A stretch of DNA of 64,000 nucleotides from Stenotrophomonas sp. SAM-B (GCF_013387485.1 NZ_JABBXB010000001.1:82001-146000), one strand, 5' to 3'. Shown: positions 33,766 through 44,387, counted from the first letter of the stretch. Notes: generated by a model not told the origin, from the letters alone. Translations and numbers: made by a program.

Positions 33766-36700
33766 CGCCCAACGCCCCCGCGCCGTTGCCTCCGCTGCCG
33801 CGCTCGGCGTGCTGCTGGCCCTGGCTGCGGCCGTCGGTGGCGTGCCCGGCGCTGTGTGCGCCGCGCTGGCCCAGCCGGCGTTCGCGCTGGCGGTGTCGTG
33901 GTGGCGCCGCACCCGGCCGCTGCAAGCGCTGCCGCAGGTGGCGCGCCAGGATGCTCCCGCGCTGCTGGCGCTGTGGTCCCTCGGCCCGCTGCTGCTGACG
34001 TTGCTGGTGGCCTGGCCACTGAGCGCACTGCACGACAGCGGCAGCCTGGCGGCCGTCCTGGGCCTGAGCGTGGCGGTCAGCGCCGCGCTGCTCGGGGTCT
34101 GGCGGACCTGGCCGTTGTGGAATGACGTGGAGCGCAGCGAAGGCAGCCTGGCGCGCCACTGGCAGACCCTGGCCGGGCGCGACCTGACCGCCTGGCGCGG
34201 CCTGGCCGTCGCCGCGCTGGTGGTCCTGGTCTGCGCGCTGGTGGTGCTGCCGGCGTGGCCGGGCCTGGTGTCGGACGCACTGCACTGGCCGATCGCCGCT
34301 GCGGTCGTGCTGCTGTCGCCGTTGGCGCACGTGCTGCTGCAGGCGATCGCCCCGGCCGACGCGTTGACGGCGACGTTGCCGGTCCAGATGAGTGGCGACC
34401 GCGAGGATCCGTTCGCCGGGCATCACGCCGAGCCCACGCCGCTGGAATCCATCGGCCTGCACGAACAGCAGCCGGCGCTGTACGACGCCGCGCGCAGCGG
34501 TCGGGTCGACCGCGCCCTGCAGCTGCTGCAGGCCGGCGCGGACCCGCACGGCCTGCCTGATCCGGCCTGGCGCGACCAGCGCAGCCTGGCCGTGCTCGCC
34601 GCGGTGCTGCCGGACCTGCGCCTGCTGCGTGAACTGATCGCCCGTGGCGTGGGCGTCAACGCGCCGCATCGCGGCATGACCCCGCTGCTGGCCGCCACCC
34701 GCGACAGCTGGCACGGTCGCCCCGAGGCGGTGATGACCCTGCTCGCCAACGGCGCCGACCCGCGTGCGGTGGACAGCGAAGGCAACACCCCCCTGCACCA
34801 TGCCGCGCGCAGTTCCGATCCCGGCGTCGCCGCCCTGCTGCGCGATGCCGCCGCCGAAGTGGACGCGCTCAACGACGATGGCTGGTCACCGCTGGCGGTC
34901 GCCTGCCAGGTCGGCAACTGGCGCTTGGCCAAGTTCCTGCTCGAACGCGGCGCGAAGACCGAGCCGGCCGAAGGTACGCCCGTGCTGCTTGCCGCCGCCG
35001 GTACCGAAGAAGACGATCCGGCCGGTGTGCAGCTGCTGCTCAAGCACAAGGCCCGCGCCGACGCGCGTGACCGCCAGCGCCGCAGTGCGCTGCACGAAGC
35101 CGCGCTGGCCGGCCATGTCGACATCATCGATGTGCTGCTGGCCGCCGGCGCCAATCTGGAAGCGCGCGATGCACTGGCGCGCACGCCGTGGCTGGAAGCC
35201 GCGCGTGGTGGCCGTGCCGGCGTGGTGGAACACCTGCTGCCGCACCAGCCCGACCTCAATGCGGTCGATGGCGAAGGACGCAATGCGGTACTGCTGGCCT
35301 GCATGGCGGACAACGTGTCGCCGCTGCTGGTGCGCCGCCTGCGCGACCTGGGCATTGCCGTCGACGTGGCCGATCCACAGGGCCGTCGCGCGGTGGACAT
35401 CGCCGCCGGCGCCGGGCGCTGGGCGATCGTGTCGCTGCTGGATCCCGCCTACCCGCTGCCGTCCGCGGTCAGCGATGGCCTGGTGATGTCTGGTGACAGC
35501 GATGCGGCCGCGCCCTCGCTGCCGGACCGCCCGCCGCTGGAACTGCTGCGCGAAGCGCTGAGCTTCGGCAACGTGGAGGGCATGGCCGCGCTGGCCCGCC
35601 TGTGTGCGCCCGAGGAACTCGGTGCGCTGCTGCACGATGCCGAACTGGCGCTGGACCCACAGGCGCTGGACTGGTTGCTCGCGCATGGTGCGGCGCCCGA
35701 AGTGCTCGATGCCTGCGGTGATACCCCGATGTTCGCGCTGCTGGCGCGGGGCATCGACGCGGTGCCTGCGCTGCAGGTGCTGCTGCGCCGTGGCCTGTCC
35801 CCGGCCGGCCGCGGTGGCCTGGCGCGGCTGCTGAGCGCCTGCGCCCAGCACGACCACGCCTCGCGCGGGCTGGAACAACTTGCGCTGGAACTGCTGGAAC
35901 GCGGCGCGGATCCGTTCGCGCCGTCGCCGGCCGGCGACCCGCCGCTGTCATTGGCCGTGCGCCTGGGCTGGCTGCGCCTGCAGCACGCGCTGCTCACCCA
36001 GGGCGTGGACCGCGAAGCGCGCGACAGCCATGGCATGACCGCGCTGCATCTGGCCACCGCGCTCGCACGCGAAGGCTCGATCAAGCTGCTGGTCCAGCAG
36101 GGCGCCTCACCCGAAGCGCGCGCCGCTGACGGCCAGACGCCGCTGGGCGTGGCGCTGTCGATCGGTCGCCGCGACCTCGCCGACTGGCTGGACTGGCGGG
36201 TATGGCCGTTGCCGCGCCGCGCGCTGCGCGACGGCGACCTGCCGGCTGCCGCGATGGCCGGCGATGCCGATGCCGTGCGTCGCCTGATCGATCTCGGCTT
36301 CGGCGTCGATGTGGTCGACGCCCAGGGCTGCACCGCGCTGCTGCGTGCCGCCGGTGGCGGTCACCTGGCCGTGGTCGACCTGCTGCTCACCCGCGGCGCG
36401 AATCCGCAGCATGCCGCGGCCAGTGGCGCCACGCCGTTGTCGGCGGCGGTGAGCATGCGCCAGATCGATATCGTTTCGGCCCTGCTGGATGCCGGTGCCG
36501 AACTCGAATACCGCCTGCCAGGCGGCGTCACCGTGCTGATGCTGGCCTCGGCGCTGGGCCTGCCGGACATCGTCTCGCGCCTGCTCACCGCCGGTGCCAA
36601 CGTCCATGCGGGCGATGCCCAACAGCTCGGCCCGCTGCACTGCGCCGCGCTGTACGGCTTCAGTGCGCGCGACCGCTCGCGTCTGCTCGCGCTGCTGGAC

Positions 36701-37093
36701 ACGCTGCTGCTGGCCGGCGCCGAACCGGACCAGGCCGCTGTCGGCTCGGTCACGCCGTTGCTGCTGCTGCTCGGCGCCCGCGCCGAACCGGGCACCGCCT
36801 GCGACGAGCAGATCGTGCTCGCCGCGGTGGAGCGCCTGCTGGACGAAGAGGTCTCGCTGGACGTGCGGGATCCGCGTGGCTTCGGTCCGCTGCATCTGGC
36901 GGCCCTGCACGGCCTGCCGCTGCTGGTGCAGCGCCTGCTGCGTGCCGGCGCCGACCCGGACGTGCGCGATGCACTCAACCGCAGCCCGCGCGAGATCGCG
37001 GTGATGCGTGGTTTCATCGACGTCGCCGGCGAATTCGAACCGCTGGTGCCGGGGGTGTCCTCGATGGCCCGGTTCCTGCGCGATAACGGCTGA
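33758..37093 (+). CDS. Large membrane-anchored ankyrin repeat protein
   Basis: A 1111-residue protein. The first 210 residues hold about five or six hydrophobic segments (near 8-45, 68-90, 95-115, 148-168, 180-205). The rest is almost wholly ankyrin repeats, more than 20 by eye, for example [60 protein letters not shown] and [20 protein letters not shown]. Thus a long cytoplasmic or periplasmic binding solenoid is tethered to the inner membrane. It is probably a protein-interaction scaffold; partner unknown. It overlaps ycgL by 8 nt and ends just before a REP element. Confidence 0.93.
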   Translation: MTDAQRPRAVASAAALGVLLALAAAVGGVPGAVCAALAQPAFALAVSWWRRTRPLQALPQVARQDAPALLALWSLGPLLLTLLVAWPLSALHDSGSLAAVLGLSVAVSAALLGVWRTWPLWNDVERSEGSLARHWQTLAGRDLTAWRGLAVAALVVLVCALVVLPAWPGLVSDALHWPIAAAVVLLSPLAHVLLQAIAPADALTATLPVQMSGDREDPFAGHHAEPTPLESIGLHEQQPALYDAARSGRVDRALQLLQAGADPHGLPDPAWRDQRSLAVLAAVLPDLRLLRELIARGVGVNAPHRGMTPLLAATRDSWHGRPEAVMTLLANGADPRAVDSEGNTPLHHAARSSDPGVAALLRDAAAEVDALNDDGWSPLAVACQVGNWRLAKFLLERGAKTEPAEGTPVLLAAAGTEEDDPAGVQLLLKHKARADARDRQRRSALHEAALAGHVDIIDVLLAAGANLEARDALARTPWLEAARGGRAGVVEHLLPHQPDLNAVDGEGRNAVLLACMADNVSPLLVRRLRDLGIAVDVADPQGRRAVDIAAGAGRWAIVSLLDPAYPLPSAVSDGLVMSGDSDAAAPSLPDRPPLELLREALSFGNVEGMAALARLCAPEELGALLHDAELALDPQALDWLLAHGAAPEVLDACGDTPMFALLARGIDAVPALQVLLRRGLSPAGRGGLARLLSACAQHDHASRGLEQLALELLERGADPFAPSPAGDPPLSLAVRLGWLRLQHALLTQGVDREARDSHGMTALHLATALAREGSIKLLVQQGASPEARAADGQTPLGVALSIGRRDLADWLDWRVWPLPRRALRDGDLPAAAMAGDADAVRRLIDLGFGVDVVDAQGCTALLRAAGGGHLAVVDLLLTRGANPQHAAASGATPLSAAVSMRQIDIVSALLDAGAELEYRLPGGVTVLMLASALGLPDIVSRLLTAGANVHAGDAQQLGPLHCAALYGFSARDRSRLLALLDTLLLAGAEPDQAAVGSVTPLLLLLGARAEPGTACDEQIVLAAVERLLDEEVSLDVRDPRGFGPLHLAALHGLPLLVQRLLRAGADPDVRDALNRSPREIAVMRGFIDVAGEFEPLVPGVSSMARFLRDNG

Positions 37094-37103
37094 GCCCCGC
37101 CTG

Positions 37104-37125
37104 GTAATGCCGGCCGCTGGCCGGC
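37104..37125 (+). repeat. GTAG-type REP variant (GTAA)
   Basis: GTAATGCCGGCCGCTGGCCG+GC has the REP palindrome with the first tetranucleotide changed from GTAG to GTAA. It lies between the convergent ankyrin and Kef-type genes. Confidence 0.75.
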
Positions 37126-37165
37126 AGCGCTCAATGATGCACGGGCAGGTGCACCCGCAGGTCCA

Positions 37166-38971
37166 TCAACGCGGTGGGGTGCCGTCCGCACCCTTCCCAT
37201 CACTCTCCGCATCCGCCTCGAACAGATGCATCAGGTCCGCACGCGCATCGCGCGAGGTCTGGATCACCGCCGCTTCGTCGTCGTAGACCAGGTACTGGTC
37301 GCGCAGCAGCTTCTCGTCGTGCTCGCGGAAACGCTGCACATGGTTGCGTGCGGTCTCCACCGACATGCCGAGTGCGATCAGCATCCGTTCGCTCAGTTCC
37401 AGGCTGGTCCCGAACACTTCGCGGAACGGCTCGGCGGACATGTCCATCAGGCGCCACGCATGCTGTCGGTTGCGCGCGCGCACCAGCACCACCGCATCCG
37501 GGTACATGCGCCGGATCAGCCGCGTGGCCCGCATGTTGGCGTCCGGATCATCCAGCGTGACCACATACACGCGGATGTGCTCGCCGCCGGCGGCACGCAG
37601 CATTTCCGGCCGGGTCGGGTCGCCGTAATACAGCTTGTTGCCGAAGCGGCGCAGGTCCGAGACCGTGTCCGGATTGGACTCCAGCGCCACGAACGGAATC
37701 TTCTGCGCGGTCAGCAGGCGCGCCACGACCTGGCCGAAGCGGCCCATGCCGGCGATCATCACCTGGGGCTGCACATCGTTGATATCGACGGTGTCGGCCG
37801 GCTGGGCGGGGGCCTTGGGGCCCTCGTCGCGGCCCAGCAGGCGGATCAGGCCGATCATCAGCAGCGGGGTGATCGCCATCGACAGGCCGACGATCGCCAC
37901 CAGCCGGTCATGGTTGGCGTTGCCGAGCAGATGCGCGCGCTGCGCCTCGTTGAACACCACGAACGCGAACTCGCCGCCGAGCCACAGCACGCTGCCCAGC
38001 AGCACCGCGTGGCGGGTCCGCAGTTTGGCCAGCTTGCCGATCCCGAACAGCAGGCCGAACTTGACCACCAGCAGGATCGCCACGCCCGCCGCGATCATCA
38101 TCGGCTCGGCGACGATGCGGTCCAGGTCGATGCCCATGCCCACGGCGATGAAGAACAGGCCGAGCAGCAGGCCCTTGAACGGCTCGATCTGCGATTCCAG
38201 CTCGTGGCGGAATTCCGAATCGGACAACAGCACACCGGCCAGGAAGGCGCCCAGGCTGGGGCTCAGTCCGGCCTCCTGCATGAACCACGCGGTGCCGAGC
38301 ACGACCAGCAGCGCGGTCGCGGTGAACACTTCCGGGCTGCGCGTGCGCGCGATGATGTTGAACAGCCGGCGCAGCACCGGCCGGCCGCACAGGATCACGA
38401 CCGCCAGCGCACCGATCGCGATCGCCACGTCATTCCATTGCAGGGTGTCGTTGCGCGCACCGCCGAGCAGCGGGATCGCCGCCAGCAACGGGATCGCGAT
38501 CAGGTCCTGGAACAGCAGGATCGCAAAGCCAAGCCGCCCGTAATCGCTGTTGATCGCCTTGTGTTCGGACAACAGCTGCAGCCCGACCGCCGTGGAAGAC
38601 AGCGCCAGCGCGATACCGACGATCAACGCGCTCTTCCACTGGAAGTGATCCAGCATCAGCAGGCTGCCCAGCACCAGCGCGCTCAGCGCCACCTGCAGCG
38701 CGCCGGCCCCGAACACCGAGCGGCGCATCACCTTCAGGCGGGCGGGGGACAGCTCGAGGCCGATCACGAACAGCAGCATCACCACGCCGATCTCGGCGGC
38801 ACTGAGGATGCGGTCGGCGTCCTGCACGAAGCCCAGCCCATCCGGGCCGAGCACCACGCCGGCGGCCAGGTAGCCGAGCACCGCGCCGAGGCCGAGCTTC
38901 TTGAACACCGGTACCGCGATCACCGCGGCCAGCAGCAGCACCAGGGCCAGCTCGAGCGCGCCGCTATGCAT
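37166..38971 (-). CDS. Kef-type monovalent cation:proton antiporter (CPA2) with RCK domain
   Basis: A 601-residue KefB/KefC-like protein. About 12-13 membrane helices span residues 5-385, with LGYLAAGVVLGPDGLGFV, GVVMLLFVIGLELSP, FLAGVLLSDSEFRHELE and FFIAVGMGIDLDRI. The cytoplasmic RCK_N domain (about 410-530) starts QVMIAGMGRFGQVVARLL and binds a nucleotide, followed by a C-terminal tail. It likely exchanges K+ for H+ under electrophilic or pH stress. No KefF/KefG partner is adjacent, so glutathione gating cannot be inferred from context. Confidence 0.93.
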   Translation of the reverse strand: MHSGALELALVLLLAAVIAVPVFKKLGLGAVLGYLAAGVVLGPDGLGFVQDADRILSAAEIGVVMLLFVIGLELSPARLKVMRRSVFGAGALQVALSALVLGSLLMLDHFQWKSALIVGIALALSSTAVGLQLLSEHKAINSDYGRLGFAILLFQDLIAIPLLAAIPLLGGARNDTLQWNDVAIAIGALAVVILCGRPVLRRLFNIIARTRSPEVFTATALLVVLGTAWFMQEAGLSPSLGAFLAGVLLSDSEFRHELESQIEPFKGLLLGLFFIAVGMGIDLDRIVAEPMMIAAGVAILLVVKFGLLFGIGKLAKLRTRHAVLLGSVLWLGGEFAFVVFNEAQRAHLLGNANHDRLVAIVGLSMAITPLLMIGLIRLLGRDEGPKAPAQPADTVDINDVQPQVMIAGMGRFGQVVARLLTAQKIPFVALESNPDTVSDLRRFGNKLYYGDPTRPEMLRAAGGEHIRVYVVTLDDPDANMRATRLIRRMYPDAVVLVRARNRQHAWRLMDMSAEPFREVFGTSLELSERMLIALGMSVETARNHVQRFREHDEKLLRDQYLVYDDEAAVIQTSRDARADLMHLFEADAESDGKGADGTPPR

Positions 38972-39316
38972 GGGAGAACCTGCTCATGGGATCGTGTGCC
39001 GTGCGCGTGGAAAACCTCCCCGGCAGCCGGGGCCCGTGGCCGGGGCCACGCACCATTATGCGGCCGGCATGGACGCCGAAGGCCACTGTCACCCGAACGG
39101 GCCGCGGCCCAAGGGTTGACCTGCGTCACACCCGGGTCCAGACTGCCCGCCGCTGCTGGCGCGTCCGCCGTCGGCAGTACACCCCTCCGGAGTCTCCAAC
39201 CCATGTCCAGCGACAGTAGAAGTCGACCTTGCTCGACGCCAGCGATGGCTACCGCCTGACACGGGTCGGTTCGCCAGCGTTGGCGTCGCGCAATGCGATA
39301 CCCACAGGCGAATACG
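38972..39316 (+). other. Intergenic region between the Kef-type gene and mgtE
   Basis: This 345-bp gap separates two divergent genes. I see a hairpin CCCCGGC/GCCGGGG at 39018-39032, and a TTGACC box at 39116-39121 that may be the -35 of mgtE, with only a weak CAGACT 17 nt on. About 170 nt then remain as a possible leader. I looked for M-box magnesium riboswitch motifs (GGTGAGGCTCCT-like) and saw none. No credible gene. Confidence 0.5.
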
Positions 39317-40687
39317 ATGAACCAGAAAGACCTGCTGCGCCCGGTGGCCGATGCCGCCTCGTTGAGCGCACCCCTCGATAATTTCAACACCGCCGATGCG
39401 GTGGAATTCCTCAACACCCTGAGCCTGTCGCGCGCCGCCGACACGCTGGCCGCGTTGCCGTTGCCGCGTGCGGTGAAGATGCTCGAACAGCCCGAGCTCA
39501 ACCGCGGGGGCGATCTCGTGGCGGCCATGCCTGTGGCCCGCGCGGCCGCCCTGCTCGGGCTGATGGCCGACGATCGCGCGACCGATATCGTCCACGAGCT
39601 GGACGAGGACGAGCGTGCGCGCCTGATCCCGCTGCTCAGCCCGGAAGCGCGCAAGGCGATCCAGCAGCTGCTGAGCTACCCGGCGCACACCGCCGGTGCG
39701 CTGATGACCACCGAGTTCGTCAGCGTGCCTTCGGACTGGACGGTCGGGCGCACCCTGCAGCACATCCGCGAGGTCGAGCGCACCCGCGAGACGGTGTACG
39801 CGATCTACGTGCTGGACCCGCACACCCGCGCGCTGGTGCAGGTGGTGACCATGCGCCGGCTGATCACCGGGCTGCCCGAGGAACCCATCCTCGACGTCGC
39901 CCAGGTCAACCCGCCGGTGACGGTGGAGGTGCAGATGGACCAGGAAGAGGTCGCGCAGCTGATCCGTCGCCACGACCTGCTCGCGATCCCGGTGGTCGAT
40001 GCGCAGCACCACGTGCTCGGCATCGTCACCGTGGATGACATCCTGGATGCACTGATCGAAGAATCCACCGAGGACGTGCACAAGTTCGGCGGCATGGAAG
40101 CGCTGGAAAAGCCGTACATGCAGATCGGCTTCTTCGAGATGCTGCGCAAGCGGGCGGGTTGGCTGAGCGTGCTGTTCCTCGGCGAAATGCTGACCGCCAG
40201 CGCGATGCAGCACTACGAGGACGAACTGGCGCGTGCGGTGGTGCTGACGCTGTTCATCCCGTTGATCATGAGCTCGGGCGGCAACTCCGGCTCGCAGGCC
40301 ACTTCGCTGCTGATCCGCAGCCTGGCCCTGCGCGAGCTGCGCCTGCGCGACTGGTGGAAGGTGGCGCTGCGCGAGGTGCCGACCGGCATCACCCTGGGCG
40401 CGATCCTGGGCGTGCTGGCGATCATCCGCATCGTGTCCTGGCAGCTGCTGGGCCTGCACGACTACGGCGAGCACTGGCAGCTGCTGGCGCTGACGATCGG
40501 CGCGGCGCTGGTCGGCATCGTCACCTTCGGCTCGCTGTCCGGCTCGATGCTGCCCTTCATCCTCAAGCGCCTGGGCTTCGACCCGGCCAGCGCCTCGGCC
40601 CCGTTCGTGGCCACGCTGGTCGACGTCACCGGCCTGGTCATCTACTTCAGCATCGCCGCCATGATCCTGCGCGGCACCCTCCTTTAA
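39317..40687 (+). CDS. mgtE: Magnesium transporter MgtE
   Basis: A 456-residue MgtE. The N-terminal superhelical domain (about 1-130; RATDIVHELDEDERARLIPL) is followed by two CBS domains (about 135-260; AGALMTTEFVSVPSDWTVG, HVLGIVTVDDILDAL) and five membrane helices (about 285-455) with the pore signature SSGGNSGSQATSLLIRSL. It is a Mg2+-gated Mg2+ channel in the inner membrane. The ATG at 39317 starts the family N-terminus. The stop codon TAA (40685-40687) coincides with the first bases of a TAACGGGGACGG repeat. Confidence 0.95.
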   Translation: MNQKDLLRPVADAASLSAPLDNFNTADAVEFLNTLSLSRAADTLAALPLPRAVKMLEQPELNRGGDLVAAMPVARAAALLGLMADDRATDIVHELDEDERARLIPLLSPEARKAIQQLLSYPAHTAGALMTTEFVSVPSDWTVGRTLQHIREVERTRETVYAIYVLDPHTRALVQVVTMRRLITGLPEEPILDVAQVNPPVTVEVQMDQEEVAQLIRRHDLLAIPVVDAQHHVLGIVTVDDILDALIEESTEDVHKFGGMEALEKPYMQIGFFEMLRKRAGWLSVLFLGEMLTASAMQHYEDELARAVVLTLFIPLIMSSGGNSGSQATSLLIRSLALRELRLRDWWKVALREVPTGITLGAILGVLAIIRIVSWQLLGLHDYGEHWQLLALTIGAALVGIVTFGSLSGSMLPFILKRLGFDPASASAPFVATLVDVTGLVIYFSIAAMILRGTLL

Positions 40688-40749
40688 CGGGGACGGAGGT
40701 AGTTAATAACAGGGACGGAGGTGGTTATTAACCACCTCCGTCCCTGTTA
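40685..40749. repeat. TAACGGGGACGGAGG-family repeat: half copy plus palindrome
   Basis: A half copy at 40685-40706 is identical over 22 nt to the outer arm of the palindrome at 5864. It is followed at 40707-40749 by a variant full palindrome with 21-nt arms (TAACAGGGACGGAGGTGGTT plus A) and one central T. It lies between mgtE and the acetyltransferase gene, on the same strand. The mgtE stop codon is part of the repeat. Confidence 0.93.
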
Positions 40750-40773
40750 CTGTCTCTGTTACTGTCTGGTCGC

Positions 40774-43503
40774 ATGAGCACCTACCACCTGCAAGCCGTC
40801 TTCCGCCCGCAGTCGGTCGCCGTGATCGGCGGCAGCCCCCGTGAACGCTCCGCCGGCCGCGCGGTGATGCGCAATCTGCGCGACACCGGGTTCCCCGGCA
40901 AGGTCGCCTGGATCAATCCGCGTTACAGCGAGATCGACGGCATCCGCACCGTGAAGCGGCTCAAGGACCTGGATTGGGTGCCGGAACTGGTGGTGATCAC
41001 CGCCCCCGCCAGCATCGTGCCGCAGGTGGTGGCCACCGCCGCCGAGCGCGGCGTCAGTGCGGCGATCATCCTCACCGCCAACCTGGGCGAAGGCCCGGGC
41101 TCGCTGGCCGCGCAGGTGGAGGCCGCGGCCCGGCCCAAGGGCCTGCGCATCCTCGGCCCGCACTGCCTGGGCGTGATCGCCCCGCATGCGCGCTTGAACG
41201 CCAGCATCGCCGCGCATTTCCCGCAGGCCGGTGACCTGGCCCTGATCTCCGAATCCAGCGCGATTGCCGCGGCCCTGGTGGAGTGGGGCGTGGCACGCTC
41301 GGTCGGTTTCTCCGCCGTGGTCTCGCTCGGCGACACGCTGGATGTCGACTTCGGCGACCTGCTCGATTACTTCGCCACCGATTACCGCACCCGCGCGATC
41401 CTCCTCTACGTCGAACACATCCGCGACGCGCGCAAGTTCATGTCGGCCGCGCGTGCCGCCGCGCGCGCCAAGCCGGTGGTGGTGGTCAAATCCGGCCGCC
41501 ACATCCGCATCAACCCCGATGCCGATACCCATGTGCAGGCGCTGGCCAGCGCCGATGCGGTCTATGGCGCGGCATTCAACCGCGCGGGCCTGCTGCGCGT
41601 GAGCGCGCTGGACGAACTGTTCACCGCCGCCGAAACGCTGGGCCGGCTCGGCACGTTCCCCGGTCGCCGGCTGGCGATCCTGAGCAATGGCGGCGGGGTG
41701 GGGCGGCTGGCGGTGGATCAGCTGCTGGCCCTGCGCGGCAGCCTGGCCGAACTGTCGCCGGCCACCGTCGCCCAGCTCGATGCGGTGCTGCCGCAAGGCT
41801 GGTCGCGCAGCAATCCGGTCGACATCGTGGTCGACGCCGATGGCGACCGCTACGCCGCCGCGATCGAAGCGCTGATGTCCGATACCGAGAACGACGCCGT
41901 GCTGGTGGTCAACGTGCCCACCGCGTTCACCTCCTCGGCCGATGCCGCGCAGGCCCTGACCCGCACGCTTGGCCTGCGTCCCCGCCATCACCGCGACAAG
42001 CCGGTATTCGCGGTCTGGCTGGGCAACGACGACCGTGCCACCGCCACACTCAACGCCGCGCGCGTGCCGACCTATCCCACCGAAGCCGAGGCCGTCCGCG
42101 GCTTCCAGCATCTGGTGCGCTACCGGGATGCGCAGGCCGCGTTGATGGAAACTCCGCCCAGCCTGCCGGAGGATTTCGTGGTCGATACCGCCGGCGCGCG
42201 TGCGCTGGTGGACGCCGCGCTCGCCGCCGGTCAGCAGTGGCTGGACCCGATCGCCACCCACCAGCTGCTCACCGCCTACGGCATTCCATCGGCACCGGTG
42301 ATGCAGGCCCGTGATGCCCACGAGGCGATGGACCTGGCCCAGCCGTTGCTGGAGCAGGGCGCCACGGTGGCGATCAAGGTGTTCTCGGCCGACATCCCGC
42401 ACAAGTCCGATGTCGACGGCGTGCGCTTGAACCTCAGTACCCTGCAATCGGTGCATGCGGCGGCCACCTCGATCATCGCGCGCGCGCACGAGAAGCGACC
42501 GGATGCGCGCATCGATGGCGTGCTGGTACAACCCACCATCGTGCGGCCGAAGGCGCGCGAGCTGATCGCCGGCATTGCCGACGACCCGACCTTTGGCCCG
42601 GTGATCGTCTTCGGCCGTGGCGGCACCGCCGTCGAAGTGATCGATGACAAGGCCATCGCCCTGCCACCGCTGGACCTGCGCCTGTCGCACGAACTGATCG
42701 GGCGCACGCGGGTCTCACGCATCCTCAAGGCATACCGCGATGTCCCGGCCGCCGACGAACGCGCGGTCGCCCTGATCCTGGTCAAGCTCGCCCAGCTGGC
42801 CGCCGACATTCCCGAGATCCGCACGCTCGACATCAATCCGCTGCTCGCCGACCGTGATGGCGTGATCGCGCTGGATGCGCGCGTGGCGATCGCACCGTCG
42901 CGCAAGCTGCACAAGGGCCGCGGGCATCCGCGCTTCGCGGTGTTCCCGTATCCCAAGGAATGGGAGCGCACCATCTCCCTGTCCGACGGCGCGCCGGCCT
43001 TCGTGCGCCCGGTCCGCCCCGAGGATGACGCGCTGTTTCGCGCGTTCTTCGCCCGCGTCACCGACGACGACCTGCGCCTGCGCTTCTTCCAGTCGGTAAA
43101 GCACTTCAGCCACGAATTCATCGCGCGTCTGACCCAGCTCGACTACGCGCGTTCCATCGCGCTGGTGGCCATCGACCCGCGCAGCGGCGACATGCTCGGC
43201 GCGGTGCGCCTGCACGCCGATGCGGACTACGACCGCGGCGAGTACGGCATCCTGATCCGCTCCGACCTCAAGGGCCATGGCATCGGCTGGCGGCTGATGG
43301 CGATCATGATCGAATACGCGCAGTGGCTGGGCCTGAACATCATTGAAGGCCAGGTGCTGCGCGAGAACAGCACCATGCTGGCGATGTGCCAGAGCCTCGG
43401 CTTCAAGACCCGGCTCGACCCGGACGATTCGACGGTGATGGTGGTGACGCTGCCGGTGCAGGACGTACAGGTGCCGCAGGCGCCCGATCCTGCAACGCAC
43501 TGA
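40774..43503 (+). CDS. NDP-forming acyl-CoA synthetase/GNAT fusion (Pat/PatZ-type protein acetyltransferase)
   Basis: A 909-residue protein in the layout of PatZ/YfiQ. A CoA-binding domain (about 1-125; QSVAVIGGSPRERSAGRAVM) and succinyl-CoA ligase-like domains (about 140-460) are followed by an ATP-grasp domain (about 490-715; ATVAIKVFSADIPHKSDVDG, PVIVFGRGGTAVEVIDDKAI) and a C-terminal GNAT domain (about 745-895; RSDLKGHGIGWRLMAIMIEY). Such proteins acetylate lysines, classically silencing acetyl-CoA synthetase. H253 aligns with the phosphohistidine of active ADP-forming ligases. It stands alone on its strand after a palindromic repeat. Confidence 0.93.
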   Translation: MSTYHLQAVFRPQSVAVIGGSPRERSAGRAVMRNLRDTGFPGKVAWINPRYSEIDGIRTVKRLKDLDWVPELVVITAPASIVPQVVATAAERGVSAAIILTANLGEGPGSLAAQVEAAARPKGLRILGPHCLGVIAPHARLNASIAAHFPQAGDLALISESSAIAAALVEWGVARSVGFSAVVSLGDTLDVDFGDLLDYFATDYRTRAILLYVEHIRDARKFMSAARAAARAKPVVVVKSGRHIRINPDADTHVQALASADAVYGAAFNRAGLLRVSALDELFTAAETLGRLGTFPGRRLAILSNGGGVGRLAVDQLLALRGSLAELSPATVAQLDAVLPQGWSRSNPVDIVVDADGDRYAAAIEALMSDTENDAVLVVNVPTAFTSSADAAQALTRTLGLRPRHHRDKPVFAVWLGNDDRATATLNAARVPTYPTEAEAVRGFQHLVRYRDAQAALMETPPSLPEDFVVDTAGARALVDAALAAGQQWLDPIATHQLLTAYGIPSAPVMQARDAHEAMDLAQPLLEQGATVAIKVFSADIPHKSDVDGVRLNLSTLQSVHAAATSIIARAHEKRPDARIDGVLVQPTIVRPKARELIAGIADDPTFGPVIVFGRGGTAVEVIDDKAIALPPLDLRLSHELIGRTRVSRILKAYRDVPAADERAVALILVKLAQLAADIPEIRTLDINPLLADRDGVIALDARVAIAPSRKLHKGRGHPRFAVFPYPKEWERTISLSDGAPAFVRPVRPEDDALFRAFFARVTDDDLRLRFFQSVKHFSHEFIARLTQLDYARSIALVAIDPRSGDMLGAVRLHADADYDRGEYGILIRSDLKGHGIGWRLMAIMIEYAQWLGLNIIEGQVLRENSTMLAMCQSLGFKTRLDPDDSTVMVVTLPVQDVQVPQAPDPATH

Positions 43504-43550
43504 GCCGATCGCGGTACGGCGCGTGCACGTGGCCGGGGCGACAATACGGG

Positions 43551-44246
43551 ATGACCGATCGCCTCCCCCTGCTGCTGCTCCCCGGCCTGCTCAACGACGC
43601 TGAACTCTGGCGTGCGCAGATCGCCGACCTGTCCGATATCGCCGACTGCATCGTCGGCGACCAGACCCGCGGCGAGACGATGCAGGCGGTGGTCGAGGAT
43701 GTGCTGGCACAGGCACCGGCCCGTTTTGCGCTGGCAGGATTCTCGCTGGGCGGCTTCGTGGCGCAGGCGATCCTGCGCACCGCGCCGGAACGGGTGCTGC
43801 GGCTGGCCCTGATCGACACCTCGATCCATGCCGACTCGCCCGAGCGTGCCAAGCAGCGCCAGACCCAGCGTGCCAGCGTGCGCCTGCCCGGGAAATTCCA
43901 CGGCTTCGGCGACACCCTGATGCGCAGCTATATCGACGCCTCGCGGCTGGATGACTACGTGCTGGTCCAGCGCGTGCGCGACATGACGGCGCGGCTGGGC
44001 GCGGAGGTGTTCCTCCGCCAGAGCGCACTGGACCGGGTGGATGGACATGATGTGCTGGCCGGGTACCGCGATCCGCTGTTGATCGTGTGCGGTGCGAACG
44101 ACCGCATCACCCCACTGGCGATCAGCGAGGAGATGCACGCGCTGGTGCCGCACTCGAACCTGGTCGTCCTGCCCGACTGTGGGCATCTGGCCCCGATGGA
44201 AAAGCCCGACGAGGTCAGCGCGGCAATGCGGGACTGGTTGCGGTGA
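43551..44246 (+). CDS. Alpha/beta hydrolase
   Basis: A 231-residue hydrolase. The oxyanion region is LLLLPGLLNDAELWRAQI, the nucleophile elbow AGFSLGGFVAQAI, the acid lies near VCGANDRITP, and the His in LPDCGHLAPMEKPDEV. All triad positions are filled. It resembles small-molecule esterases or lactonases; substrate unknown. ATG at 43551, 48 nt after the acetyltransferase stop. Confidence 0.9.
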   Translation: MTDRLPLLLLPGLLNDAELWRAQIADLSDIADCIVGDQTRGETMQAVVEDVLAQAPARFALAGFSLGGFVAQAILRTAPERVLRLALIDTSIHADSPERAKQRQTQRASVRLPGKFHGFGDTLMRSYIDASRLDDYVLVQRVRDMTARLGAEVFLRQSALDRVDGHDVLAGYRDPLLIVCGANDRITPLAISEEMHALVPHSNLVVLPDCGHLAPMEKPDEVSAAMRDWLR

Positions 44247-44270
44247 TACCGGCCACGCACTTCCGGTGAT

Positions 44271-44384
44271 GCCGGCCAGCGGCCGGCACTACCCGATGAT
44301 GTCACGCAGGCGCTGGCTTTTCCGGTAGGTGCCGACCGTTGGTCGGCACGCACCACCCACGCCCGACCAACGGTCGGGCGCTAC
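44271..44384. repeat. Three GTAG-type REP palindromes
   Basis: A reverse unit at 44271-44292 (GCCGGCCAGCGGCCGGCACT+AC) is followed by an inverted pair at 44325-44348 (GTAGGTGCCGACCGTTGGTC+GGCA) and 44361-44384. The sequence variants differ in the stem but conserve GTAG and the hairpin. They separate the convergent hydrolase and aldo/keto reductase genes. Confidence 0.85.
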
Positions 44385-44387
44385 CGA

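Noticed and set aside
39181..39316. Magnesium riboswitch in the mgtE leader
   Set aside because: There is room for a leader and some weak stems, but none of the conserved M-box sequence blocks are present.
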